Below, piece by piece: positions 52,925 to 59,872 of a DNA stretch of 64,000 nucleotides (positions within the stretch are counted from its first letter, which is position 1; every line of letters starts with the position of its first letter). Source of the stretch: Mucilaginibacter flavidus (GTDB lineage Bacteria > Bacteroidota > Bacteroidia > Sphingobacteriales > Sphingobacteriaceae); the NCBI RefSeq assembly GCF_024055575.1, contig NZ_JAMXOE010000003.1:243971-307970 (forward strand). Direction: 5' to 3'. Under the pieces are notes generated by a model. That model searched no databases, was not told where the DNA came from, and saw only the letters and a program-made list of their open reading frames with translations. The position numbers and the translations under genes were made by a program.

Positions 52925-54142
52925 ATGAAAACTAACTTCAGCTTGCTTTTTTATTTAAAGAAGCCAAAAAATTATCAAAACGGCAATGTGCCTATTTATT
53001 TGCGGATTACTATTGACGGAAAACGGGCAGAAACCAGTACAGGCCGGGAGTGCGAGCCTGCTCTATGGAACAGTGCTGCAGGACGGTTCAAAGGAACTAA
53101 AGAAGAAATCAAATCCTTTAACGCTTACCTCGATAACCTGCAGACCAAGGTTTACGCAGCACACGGCCAATTGACCGAAACTGGCGGTGCAATTACTGCC
53201 GAAAGTTTAAAAAACAAATTATTAGGCAAGAGCGAAAAATGCCGGATGCTTATGAGCTTGTTTAAAGACCATAATGAAAAGATTTCGGCTTTGGTTGGCA
53301 GAGATTATGCATCCGGGACATTGGAACGCTACAAAACGTCCTTAAAGCATACCCGCAGCTTTTTAGAATGGCAATACAAAGTTTCGGATATCGATATAAA
53401 ACTGATTGACCATAACTTTATAACTAACTATGAATTTTACCTGCGGTCTGAACGTAAGTGTGCTAATAATTCAGCCGTCAAGTACATCAAAAATTTTAAA
53501 AAAATCATCCGGATTTGTTTAGCCAGCGGATGGTTAAATAAAGACCCATTTATCAACTATAAGGCGAAAGTTAAACAAGTTGACCGGATATTCTTAAATC
53601 GGGAAGAATTACAGGCTATGGCAGATAAAGTATTTCCAACCGAGCGGCTTAACCAGGTGAGGGATATTTTTCTTTTTTGTTGCTTTACAGGATTGGCATA
53701 TGCCGATGTGAAAAAATTAAAACCCACTGAGATTGTAAAAGGTCTTGACGGGGAAATGTGGATATATACCAAGCGAAAAAAAACAGACACACCAAGCCGT
53801 ATTCCTTTACTGCCATCTGCACTAAGTTTGCTAAACAAATACGCAGACCATCCCCTTTGCTGCAATACAGATAAAGCCCTGCCAGTATCTACCAATCAAA
53901 AAATGAATGCCTACCTGAAAGAGATTGCGGATGTTTGCGGCATCAATAAAATACTTACTTTTCATATCGCCCGGCATACATTCGCCACCACTGTAACGCT
54001 ATCAAATGGTGTTCCTATTGAAAGCGTATCAAAAATGTTAGGCCACACCAATATCAAAACTACCCAGCACTATGCGAAGATTCTGGATTTGAAAGTGGGG
54101 CAGGATATGGCATTGCTTAGGCAAAAGTTTGTTATTAACTGA
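52925..54142 (+). CDS. Tyrosine-recombinase integrase (Bacteroidota type)
   Basis: The 405-aa protein has an N-terminal arm-binding domain (FSLLFYLKKPKNYQNGNVP, typical of Bacteroidota integrases), a helical core-binding domain (about 100-210) and a C-terminal catalytic domain. The catalytic residues are HIARHTFATT (His, Arg), LGHTNIKTTQHYAK (His and nucleophile Tyr) and a Lys in KRKKTDTP. The first catalytic Arg, normally in TGLR, is Ala in FTGLAYADV; IntDOT-like enzymes are known to lack that Arg too. It should integrate and excise the element at the 17-bp att repeats in tRNA-Ser. Confidence 0.93.
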   Translation: MKTNFSLLFYLKKPKNYQNGNVPIYLRITIDGKRAETSTGRECEPALWNSAAGRFKGTKEEIKSFNAYLDNLQTKVYAAHGQLTETGGAITAESLKNKLLGKSEKCRMLMSLFKDHNEKISALVGRDYASGTLERYKTSLKHTRSFLEWQYKVSDIDIKLIDHNFITNYEFYLRSERKCANNSAVKYIKNFKKIIRICLASGWLNKDPFINYKAKVKQVDRIFLNREELQAMADKVFPTERLNQVRDIFLFCCFTGLAYADVKKLKPTEIVKGLDGEMWIYTKRKKTDTPSRIPLLPSALSLLNKYADHPLCCNTDKALPVSTNQKMNAYLKEIADVCGINKILTFHIARHTFATTVTLSNGVPIESVSKMLGHTNIKTTQHYAKILDLKVGQDMALLRQKFVIN

Positions 54143-54206
54143 TTGCCAAAGTAAAGCCGCTTCGTTTTAAGTTCCTCATTCACCGCTACAGCGAAGATAG
54201 CCCACG

Positions 54207-54289
54207 CCGGGATAAAAAGTAAAGGGTATATAAACGGACAGATGTGTTTTGTTTTTTATTGGCTTGTCCGCCCTTGACATTTTACCCGG
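54207..54289. repeat. Long imperfect fold-back
   Basis: CCGGGATAAAAAGTAAAGGG (54207-54226) is answered by CCCTTGACATTTTACCCGG (54271-54289), and CGGACA (54235-54240) pairs with TGTCCG (54265-54270) further in. The whole 83 bp can fold into one hairpin. Its place next to the integrase suggests a role in element handling; function unknown. Confidence 0.55.
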
Positions 54290-54361
54290 CTTTGCGCTGT
54301 TGGTTGCTAAACGGATGAATAAGGACTGGTTTGTTCAATATCATTAGCGGATCTATCCGGT

Positions 54362-54556
54362 GTATTATTGCGTGGCGGATAGCCTAATTTTTAATGTCTA
54401 ATCGCGAAAGCGGAGGGAGCAAGCGGAAGTTGGGCAGAGCCCTACTTTGCTTGCCCTACGCTTCGCTACGGGGGGTTGGAGTATACTCAAAGTATACTTT
54501 GCCCCCTTAACGATAGTGTAAAGGCCGTTTTTGCCATGGTAGCGAGTATACTATGC
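54362..54556 (+). repeat. ~190-bp dispersed repeat, copy 1
   Basis: Shares long identical runs with 57537-57731. The core has GCAAGC (54419-54424) and GCTTGC (54449-54454) around GGGCAGAGCCC, then CTTCGCTACGG, then two short palindromes ending in AAAGTATACTTT. No open frame is conserved between the copies, so it is a structured noncoding unit, not a gene. Confidence 0.75.
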
Positions 54557-54571
54557 TTACAAAAATAAATG

Positions 54572-54579
54572 TAATTTTG
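54572..54579 (+). promoter_or_regulatory. Candidate -7 box of the phosphatase gene
   Basis: TAATTTTG matches TAnnTTTG exactly, 25 bp before the ATG. There is no TTTG 19 nt upstream, so only half the consensus is present. Confidence 0.4.
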
Positions 54580-54604
54580 GACAATTGCCTTTAGTCAGAA
54601 TTAT

Positions 54605-55627
54605 ATGGAGAGAACATTTGTAATAGGAGATATACATGGTTGTTATGATGAACTTATAGAACTCACCAAAAAAATCGGGCTTAATGACGAAGATATGCTT
54701 GTATCTGTTGGCGATATTGTTGACCGAGGAAACAAATCAAAAGATGTATACGAATACTTTATTGGGCGACCAAATTCTAAAGTCATCGTTGGAAACCATG
54801 AAAGGAAACACATGAATGGTGTTTTAAGTTATGCTCAAGAAATTGTAAAAGTTCAGTTTGGCAAAGACTATGAATCTTTTTTAAGCTGGCTGAGTACACT
54901 TGATTATTCCTATGAACTCAGTGAAGCAATAATCGTTCATGCCGCTTTTGAACATGATAAATCATTAAAAGATCAGAAAGATGAAGTTCTTAGTGGATCA
55001 ACATCCGGAGAGCGCTACTTAGAAAAAAAGTTCGAACCGGAAACATATTGGAATGACTACTATAAAGGTGAGAAACCCATTATTTATGGACATCATGTGG
55101 TAGGTGAATTTCCAATGATAAAAAACAATACTTATGGAATAGACACCGGATCGTGTCATGGAGGGTTTCTAACTGCAATTGAATTACCCGGTTTTATAAT
55201 TCACCAAGTAAAATCTAAAGAAGATTATTGGAAAAGTGAACAAAAAGTCTGGCAAACTACTGTTTTGAAATCAAAGGATTGGCACAATATGGATTTTACA
55301 AATATTAAGAAACAATTAGAAAAACTTTCGTTCGTAGAAGACATAGACGCAAGAACATTTTTAAACCGTATCGAAAACTGGACTATAAAACTCGAAAACT
55401 TACTTACACCAATAAAAGATAAATTAGATTCATTTACAAAGGATTTAATAAATAAACACAAGGAAGAATTTAGTGTAGAAGCAAGTAAATTCGATTTTAA
55501 AACATTCATTTTTAAGAGCAAGTCAAACAATTTAAAGGTGGATGACATTAAAAAAAGCCTTAATACTCCTCAAAAAATATTCAACATTGCAAAAGAATTA
55601 AATATAGAAGACTTGCCTACTCTATAA
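54605..55627 (+). CDS. PPP-family metallophosphatase with unknown C-terminal domain
   Basis: The 340-aa protein has all PPP/ApaH-type metal motifs: GDIHGCYDE, GDIVDRG, VGNHERKH, VHAAF, YGHHVVG and IDTGSCHGG. These are residues of bacterial PrpA/ApaH-type phosphatases acting on phosphoproteins or dinucleoside polyphosphates. The phosphatase domain ends near residue 205; the remaining ~135 residues are helical, Lys/Glu-rich and match no domain I know. It is the main cargo of the tRNA-Ser element, with lower GC than its flanks. A regulatory or defence role is possible but unproven. Confidence 0.88.
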   Translation: MERTFVIGDIHGCYDELIELTKKIGLNDEDMLVSVGDIVDRGNKSKDVYEYFIGRPNSKVIVGNHERKHMNGVLSYAQEIVKVQFGKDYESFLSWLSTLDYSYELSEAIIVHAAFEHDKSLKDQKDEVLSGSTSGERYLEKKFEPETYWNDYYKGEKPIIYGHHVVGEFPMIKNNTYGIDTGSCHGGFLTAIELPGFIIHQVKSKEDYWKSEQKVWQTTVLKSKDWHNMDFTNIKKQLEKLSFVEDIDARTFLNRIENWTIKLENLLTPIKDKLDSFTKDLINKHKEEFSVEASKFDFKTFIFKSKSNNLKVDDIKKSLNTPQKIFNIAKELNIEDLPTL

Positions 55628-56151
55628 ACGTAAGCTAAATTGGATATTAAATTTTCCATTGCAACCATCGGGAGCAATGGCAAGTTTGCCCCGAGCCGAA
55701 GGCATCGGGGTAGTTTTTGTGGTAACAAAAACACAAACTTGCTACTTATCTGCGGACTACTTTATAAAACGGGCATAGTCGTTCGGGTGATCTTCTGTTA
55801 AGCAACAAAAAGCGGAAGAAGGCAGGACTGTCAAGGGAACGTGGTATAAATGGCCATGTGCGTGAAAGGCTTGCGGGTTTATGCCGCGAAAGCCCTTTAC
55901 TGTCCTGGCTTCGCGGGCTACCTTTGCTGTTACAGATGATCCGCATAAAAAGCTGCAAATTATCTGTTTTACAAATCCATAATTATTTCGCTTTAAGAAG
56001 CCCCGAAGAAATGGAATTTTTTATATGCCTGTTTCTGACAGTATTTTACTTCCCTAATAGTCATTCCAAAATTAGTATGTAAAAAAATGCTATTTTAGCA
56101 AAGTATAAACAGCCTACCTTATACAAAAAATGCCTTGTCAATTAATTCGTC
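55628..56151. other. 524-bp noncoding region inside the element
   Basis: No supported gene. It includes a three-way-junction fold-back (55680-55742) and, after it, ~300 bp in which I see no coding sign on either strand; a 70-codon minus-strand frame at 55746-55958 has no start context or recognisable content. Confidence 0.5.
55680..55742. repeat. Three-way-junction fold-back element
   Basis: Outer stem GCAAGTTTG (55680-55688) with CAAACTTGC (55734-55742) encloses two hairpins. One is CCCCGAGCC-gaa-GGC-a-TCGGGG (55689-55710). The other is GTTTTTGT-ggta-ACAAAAAC (55713-55732). All three stems are essentially perfect and account for nearly every base. This is a designed-looking DNA or RNA fold of unknown function. 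Confidence 0.75.
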
Positions 56152-56619
56152 ATGAAAACGCAGAAAATTATCGTCATCACCTCTCTCGGCTTAATTGGAG
56201 GATTTTTTATCTTTTTGGGAGTGTCGAAATATATAGATTTTCGTTGTGCGAATAGCTTCGGACCAGAATTTAATAAAAAACGTAAGGAGCTGCATATTCC
56301 AATAATTCCTCCAGTATGGAAAGTTTATTTTAGCGATGAAAATGCAACAGCATGGCAGGCCTCTAAGGTAAGTAGAGGTCACGGTTTCAAAGTTGTCATA
56401 TATAATGGTTGTGATTTAGATGGCGAGGAGGACCATTACTATTTTAGTTCGAAGAAAATACAGGATACAGTACTTACAGCGTACTACAAATACGTTAATA
56501 GATATCGCAACAAAGACTCAACAGTATTTATTTTTCAAATAGGTCATCATGCGGATACAATCACCAGTAAAAAGGCCGACAGTATTTTTGTGGCAAATAA
56601 AATAAGTAAAGATTTCTGA
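56152..56619 (+). CDS. Membrane-anchored small protein, function unknown
   Basis: The 155-aa protein begins with a basic tip and one strong hydrophobic helix (about 6-25, IIVITSLGLIGGFFIFLG). The soluble part has WKVYFSDENATAWQAS, YNGCDLDGEEDHYYF and FIFQIGHHADTITSKKADS. Two Cys residues (FRCANSF and NGCDLD) might form a disulfide if it faces the periplasm. I recognise no family. It is the last gene before the right att site and may be element cargo. AT-rich like the phosphatase gene. Confidence 0.68.
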   Translation: MKTQKIIVITSLGLIGGFFIFLGVSKYIDFRCANSFGPEFNKKRKELHIPIIPPVWKVYFSDENATAWQASKVSRGHGFKVVIYNGCDLDGEEDHYYFSSKKIQDTVLTAYYKYVNRYRNKDSTVFIFQIGHHADTITSKKADSIFVANKISKDF

Positions 56620-56768
56620 TGCAATCTAATTAAGCAGTTTAGCCTTTTAAATTCATTTTTTTAGGTCGAATTGCTTGACCTTAATCTAATTTAATTTTCA
56701 ACCCCTTTATTTTATAAATTTGTCTATATTTATACGTAAGATTTGCAATTAATCTGTACAAAAAAAGT

Positions 56769-56787
56769 GGTGAGTATTTCGGTGAGT
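56769..56787 (+). repeat. Candidate integrase arm-type sites (right end)
   Basis: GGTGAGT at 56769-56775 and 56781-56787, 12-bp period. The same heptamer occurs inverted at 52789-52795 and 52814-52820 near attL. The symmetric placement suits integrase arm binding. Confidence 0.45.
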
Positions 56788-56842
56788 AAGAAATAAAATC
56801 CGCATAACATATTGAATATCAAAACGGTTTGAGAGGGAAATA

Positions 56843-56859
56843 AATCCCTAGCTCTCCGC
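56843..56859 (+). repeat. attR: 17-bp direct repeat
   Basis: AATCCCTAGCTCTCCGC, identical to 52658-52674. Bases on both sides differ from the left copy, so the duplication is exactly 17 bp. Confidence 0.9.
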
Positions 56860-56918
56860 CAAGTAAATCAATTAAGGCTCTTTACGGATAGTATGGGGCT
56901 TTTTTGTTGTTATGTTGA

Positions 56919-56942
56919 AAAAAGGGTGCAAAAAAGGGTGCA
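56919..56942 (+). repeat. Tandem 12-bp repeat outside attR
   Basis: AAAAAGGGTGCA occurs twice head to tail (56919-56930, 56931-56942), 60 bp outside attR. The layout matches the 12-bp-period arm sites inside the element and may be the arm sites of a former neighbouring element. Confidence 0.5.
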
Positions 56943-57057
56943 ATTTTAATAGTATTTTCAGTTGATTCTTTGCTTAGAATCTATTGCAGGTGAATTGCAA
57001 AATAAAACCTAAAGAACGAATAATTATATAGGGCCGCTTTTCATTTAAGTATTCGTT

Positions 57058-57500
57058 CTATACTTCATAAATCATTACCATCGCCAGTGTATCAAGTTCA
57101 CAGTATCTTAACAGAGCGTCCCTATATCGTGATGTCGCTAGTTGGTCTATTTCTGTGAATTGCATTTTTGCGTACACCATCATTGCAGCGCCCCCATCAG
57201 TAGCTCTTCTTCGCCATCTGCACATAGCTCGTCAAGCTTTTCGTTATCAATGCCTTCAAAGATAGTAGGTAGAGTTTTGTATGGGCCGGTATAGTTTCCT
57301 GATCCATCTGGGACCAGCCAGGTATGGTTTGTCAGATTCAGGCTTGGATATTCTTCGGTTTCATAAACAGCTTTGAATATTTACCTTGCAAATAGCTTGA
57401 AGCCAGAATCACAGCGGGGAGAACATTCTTAATCGAGTTCGAACACTTTATCGATAAATGATAAAATCCGCCAATAACCAGTTGGTAAAGATCTATCATA
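57058..57500 (-). pseudogene. DUF2779-family protein, frameshifted C-terminal remnant
   Basis: Three minus-strand frames join into the C-terminus of a DUF2779 (PD-(D/E)XK-linked) protein. The pieces are MIDLYQLV...NSIKNVLPAVILASSYLQGKYSKL, then EYPSLNLTNHTWLVPDG...TIFEGIDNEKLDELCADG to a TGA at 57180-57182, then MVYAKMQFTEIDQL...ALLRYCELDTLAMVMIYE with stop TAG at 57058-57060. At least two frameshifts separate the pieces and the N-terminal half is missing. It is a dead gene. Its place beyond attR suggests it is cargo from an older island. Family naming is from recalled motif order. Confidence 0.75.
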
Positions 57501-57536
57501 GTTACTTAACGGTCGAGCATTGGCGGGTTGCCAGTT

Positions 57537-57731
57537 TTATTATTGCAAGGAGGTTACCGTAAATTTTTAATGTCCAATTGTGGCAGCGGGGGGAGCAAGC
57601 AGGAATTGGGCAGAGCCCTACTTTGCTTGCCCTACTCTTCGTTACGGGGGTTTTGAGTATACCCAAAGTATACTTTGCCCCCTCACGATAGTTTAAAGTC
57701 CGTTTTTAGTATACTTGTGGGTATACTTTGC
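57537..57731 (+). repeat. ~190-bp dispersed repeat, copy 2
   Basis: Aligns with 54362-54556 from TATTATTGC through TTTTTAATGTC, TTGGGCAGAGCCCTACTTTG and AAAGTATACTTTGCCCCC. Stem GCAAGC (57595-57600)/GCTTGC (57625-57630) is kept while the loop arms vary. It lies outside attR, so repeat and element boundaries do not coincide. Confidence 0.75.
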
Positions 57732-57811
57732 GTGGAAGGTGACATAGTTATAACAGAAAACCTTTGATATTCTAAGTCGGAATCTTCCAGTAAAAGGTTG
57801 AGCAAAAAGTT

Positions 57812-57819
57812 TAATTTTG
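57812..57819 (+). promoter_or_regulatory. Candidate -7 box upstream of small ORF/CheB genes
   Basis: TAATTTTG matches TAnnTTTG, 26 bp before the ATG at 57846. No TTTG at the right distance upstream. Confidence 0.4.
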
Positions 57820-57845
57820 AAATTGCATAAATCACAATAGTCAAT

Positions 57846-57986
57846 ATGAAAAAAACAGCTCTAACAATTTTAATTTTAATTTCAGCGACAATCGCTTCAT
57901 TTTCACAACCTAAAAAAGCAGCAGTCATTTTGGTAAGCGATAGAAAAAGAAGATCGGTAAAAATGCTTCTGAGGGTGAAAAATTAA
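57846..57986 (+). CDS. Small secreted peptide, 46 aa, possibly frameshifted
   Basis: ATG at 57846 opens 46 codons with a strong signal peptide (KKTALTILILISATIASFSQ), ending in a basic tail (DRKRRSVKMLLRVKN) and TAA at 57984-57986. In the next frame the sequence reads KKIGKNASEGEKLIKQNKGE and stops at 58007-58009, overlapping the CheB-like ATG as TAATG. This suggests that a one-base change in the A-run near 57944-57948 shifted the frame and the true C-terminus is the second reading. It may be the start of a lost periplasmic protein such as a small cytochrome, but no CxxCH is present. Confidence 0.45.
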   Translation: MKKTALTILILISATIASFSQPKKAAVILVSDRKRRSVKMLLRVKN

Positions 57987-58008
57987 TTAAACAAAATAAA
58001 GGTGAATA

Positions 58009-58719
58009 ATGAAAAAAAAAGGTGTATCTTCCGTAAATATGGGAGCATTACATCCTAACCTTATTGTTGGAATTGGGGGCTCAGCCGGAGCGCTTAACGC
58101 ATATAAGGCACTTTTGGATGCCTTGCCGTCAAAGACAGGTATGGCCTTTGTCATTATTTCTCACATGAACCCCACCGCCATTAGTCAGTTAGTTGAAATT
58201 CTTTCGCGCCATACCAAAATGGCTGTAAGAGTGGCTGCTGAGGCGATGCTAATCCAGGCAAATTGCGTTTATGTGATTCCCCCTGACGCAGACCTTTTAA
58301 TGGAAAATTATACCTTCAAAGTCATCTCCCCACGCTCTGGCAGGAACAAACAGATGGATTTATTTTTTACATCTTTGGCAGAGGCAATGGGCGATCGTGC
58401 GATTGGTATTGTACTTTCCGGATATGATGGTGATGGCACAAAGGGATGCAAGCAAATCAAGGCAAACGGAGGAAAAACCTTTGCTCAGGATATGTCTGCC
58501 GAAGTAAATTTTATGCCACTCAGTGCCCAGAATTCAGGTAATGTAGATTTCGTTATACCCCTCGACAAAATACCAGATAAATTAAAAAGTTTGGCAGCTG
58601 CGCTTAAAACCCAGAAACGAAGTCGCAAGGAAGCCACTGATTATCGGGTTGTAGCCATTTCAGGGGTGGATAATCGGCGGGGGGCGAGCTTTAAATGCCT
58701 GAAAACTTTAATTTTATAA
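58009..58719 (+). CDS. Stand-alone CheB-type methylesterase domain
   Basis: The 236-aa protein has the CheB catalytic set: GIGGSAGAL (Ser), VIISHMNP (His), and LSGYDGDGTKG (Asp), then TFAQDMSAE. There is no receiver domain before it and no CheR after it. The domain is complete by about residue 190; the remaining tail (KRSRKEATDYRVVAIS...LKTLIL) looks like out-of-frame or linker sequence, so a longer CheB-CheR-type fusion may have been cut. It would demethylate or deamidate chemoreceptors or related proteins. No other chemotaxis gene is visible. Confidence 0.85.
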   Translation: MKKKGVSSVNMGALHPNLIVGIGGSAGALNAYKALLDALPSKTGMAFVIISHMNPTAISQLVEILSRHTKMAVRVAAEAMLIQANCVYVIPPDADLLMENYTFKVISPRSGRNKQMDLFFTSLAEAMGDRAIGIVLSGYDGDGTKGCKQIKANGGKTFAQDMSAEVNFMPLSAQNSGNVDFVIPLDKIPDKLKSLAAALKTQKRSRKEATDYRVVAISGVDNRRGASFKCLKTLIL

Positions 58720-58720
58720 C

Positions 58721-59272
58721 ATGCGAAAGTTACTGTATGCCTTTTTTTTGATTAGCACAGCTTTTGTAATTTCTTCGTGGATATGTGCAAAGGCACATAA
58801 AAAAGGAAAGCATAAATTTCTGGTTACCGGGTCAATTATGCAAACGGTGGGCTATTGCGGCGGGGCGCGGCCAACCCAGCAAATACTTGATAGTTGCAAT
58901 AAGCCCCGCGGAATCCGCTTCGCGAAACTTTTTGTAAGATCCGGCCGGGTTAATATTGAGGGGGCGCCGATAATTAAAACGATAGATGCTGATGAAAAAG
59001 GTAATTTTAAGGTTTCCCTCCCTGCCGGAAGTTATTGTTTGGTGGAAGAATGGAAGTCCGGGCCCTTTAAACTTCCGTTAAATGATTCCCGGCATACTGT
59101 AGATTCCGCATGCTACAGGAACTTATACAATACCTGCGATTTTGAATTAAAGGTAACCAACGAAAACATCCATAATTTAAAAATTACTTTTCACCGCGCC
59201 TGTTTTTATAAGCAACCCTGTATTTCCTATAGTGGCCGCTTACCTTCTGTAGCCGCTCCTCGCAAACACTAA
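58721..59272 (+). CDS. Secreted Cys-rich protein with prealbumin/SpaA-like fold
   Basis: The 183-aa protein has an N-terminal hydrophobic segment (LLYAFFLISTAFVISSWICA). The Cys at 22 lies near a lipobox-like position, but the preceding residues are poor. The mature part has VTGSIMQTVGYCGGARP, then DADEKGNFKVSLPAGSYCLVEEW, the typical carboxypeptidase-regulatory/SpaA-like beta-sandwich (G.F...LPAG.Y). Nine Cys suggest disulfides in the periplasm. It starts 1 bp after the CheB-like gene. Function unknown. Confidence 0.7.
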   Translation: MRKLLYAFFLISTAFVISSWICAKAHKKGKHKFLVTGSIMQTVGYCGGARPTQQILDSCNKPRGIRFAKLFVRSGRVNIEGAPIIKTIDADEKGNFKVSLPAGSYCLVEEWKSGPFKLPLNDSRHTVDSACYRNLYNTCDFELKVTNENIHNLKITFHRACFYKQPCISYSGRLPSVAAPRKH

Positions 59273-59872
59273 TTTTGACTGAAAGTTTGCTTATTTTAAT
59301 ATAGCGGTCGTCAAAAATACTGTTGATTATTTATTTTTATGCGGGCCTGTTCATAGGACCGGTTTCAGAAGAATTTTAACCTGTAGTCAACTGCGGGAGT
59401 TAAGCTAAACACAGCCATTCTGTTATTAATGCGAACCAAGAATGAAGATTCAATAAAACAGCTTTAAGCGTAAGAAAATCCGATAAAAGAAAATATCTCA
59501 GTTGAATGTTTTGGCCCTGTACCATAAATGTGCAGATTTTCGGGCTTTTTGAGCAGTACTAAGATTTATCCGTAAATTAACCTGCAATACTCCAGAAGAT
59601 ATGTTGTTTATATAGATTTAAAAAAAATTAATCAATATGACATTCGTGTCTCCTTTTATGTCTCTATGTAACTTGCAATTAACTATTTATATCAACACCC
59701 TGCAAAATAAAACACAATTAAAAGTATTTTTTATATAATAAAAATACTTTTATATTTGAGATTAATATTATTATAAATTATTATACGGTTGATTATCAGG
59801 CGTTTTTTAACTTATTACACAACCAAAAACTTTTATTAATCCGAGTACTCCTTTCGTTAACAATCTTCGAAT
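59273..59872. other. 600-bp AT-rich upstream region of the giant surface protein
   Basis: No gene is supported. The only strong signals are the palindrome and -7 box at 59720-59758. A ~115-nt leader separates that box from the ATG at 59873. Confidence 0.5.
59720..59758 (+). promoter_or_regulatory. Palindrome plus -7 box upstream of the giant surface protein
   Basis: AAAAGTATTTTT (59720-59731) and AAAAATACTTTT (59740-59751) form a perfect 12-bp inverted repeat, 8-nt spacer. It runs straight into TATATTTG (59751-59758), an exact TAnnTTTG match. The base block 19 nt upstream is TTTT rather than TTTG. The layout suggests a regulated promoter. Confidence 0.55.

Larger units (their letters stand above)
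54143..54604. other. Noncoding region with fold-backs and 190-bp repeat, copy 1
   Basis: 462 bp between integrase and phosphatase with no gene. It contains a large imperfect inverted repeat at 54207-54289, copy 1 of a ~190-bp repeat (54362-54556), and a TAATTTTG box at 54572-54579, matching the -7 consensus, 25 bp before the phosphatase start. Confidence 0.6.
52658..56859 (+). mobile_element. 4.2-kb integrative element in tRNA-Ser
   Basis: Bounded by a perfect 17-bp direct repeat, the element holds a tyrosine integrase next to attL, a PPP-type phosphatase, one small membrane protein and about 1.3 kb of structured noncoding DNA. Candidate arm-type sites GGTGAGT occur near both ends: inverted at 52789-52795/52814-52820, and direct with a 12-bp period at 56769-56775/56781-56787. 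No transfer, replication or relaxase gene is visible, so it cannot move between cells alone. The cargo is more AT-rich than the flanks. The small size suggests a satellite or a deletion remnant. Confidence 0.85.
56620..57845. other. Right end of element and remnant zone
   Basis: 1.2 kb with no intact gene. In order: integrase arm-like GGTGAGT repeats (56769-56787), attR (56843-56859), tandem AAAAAGGGTGCA repeats (56919-56942), a frameshifted DUF2779 pseudogene (57058-57500), copy 2 of the ~190-bp repeat (57537-57731), and a TAATTTTG box at 57812-57819. Confidence 0.6.

Noticed and set aside
55680..55742. Retron or group II intron RNA
   Set aside because: No reverse transcriptase is encoded nearby and the fold is a plain three-way junction, so neither can be claimed.
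55746..55958. 70-codon minus-strand frame in the element
   Set aside because: Arg/Ser/Pro-rich with no start context; more likely chance in GC-richer noncoding DNA.
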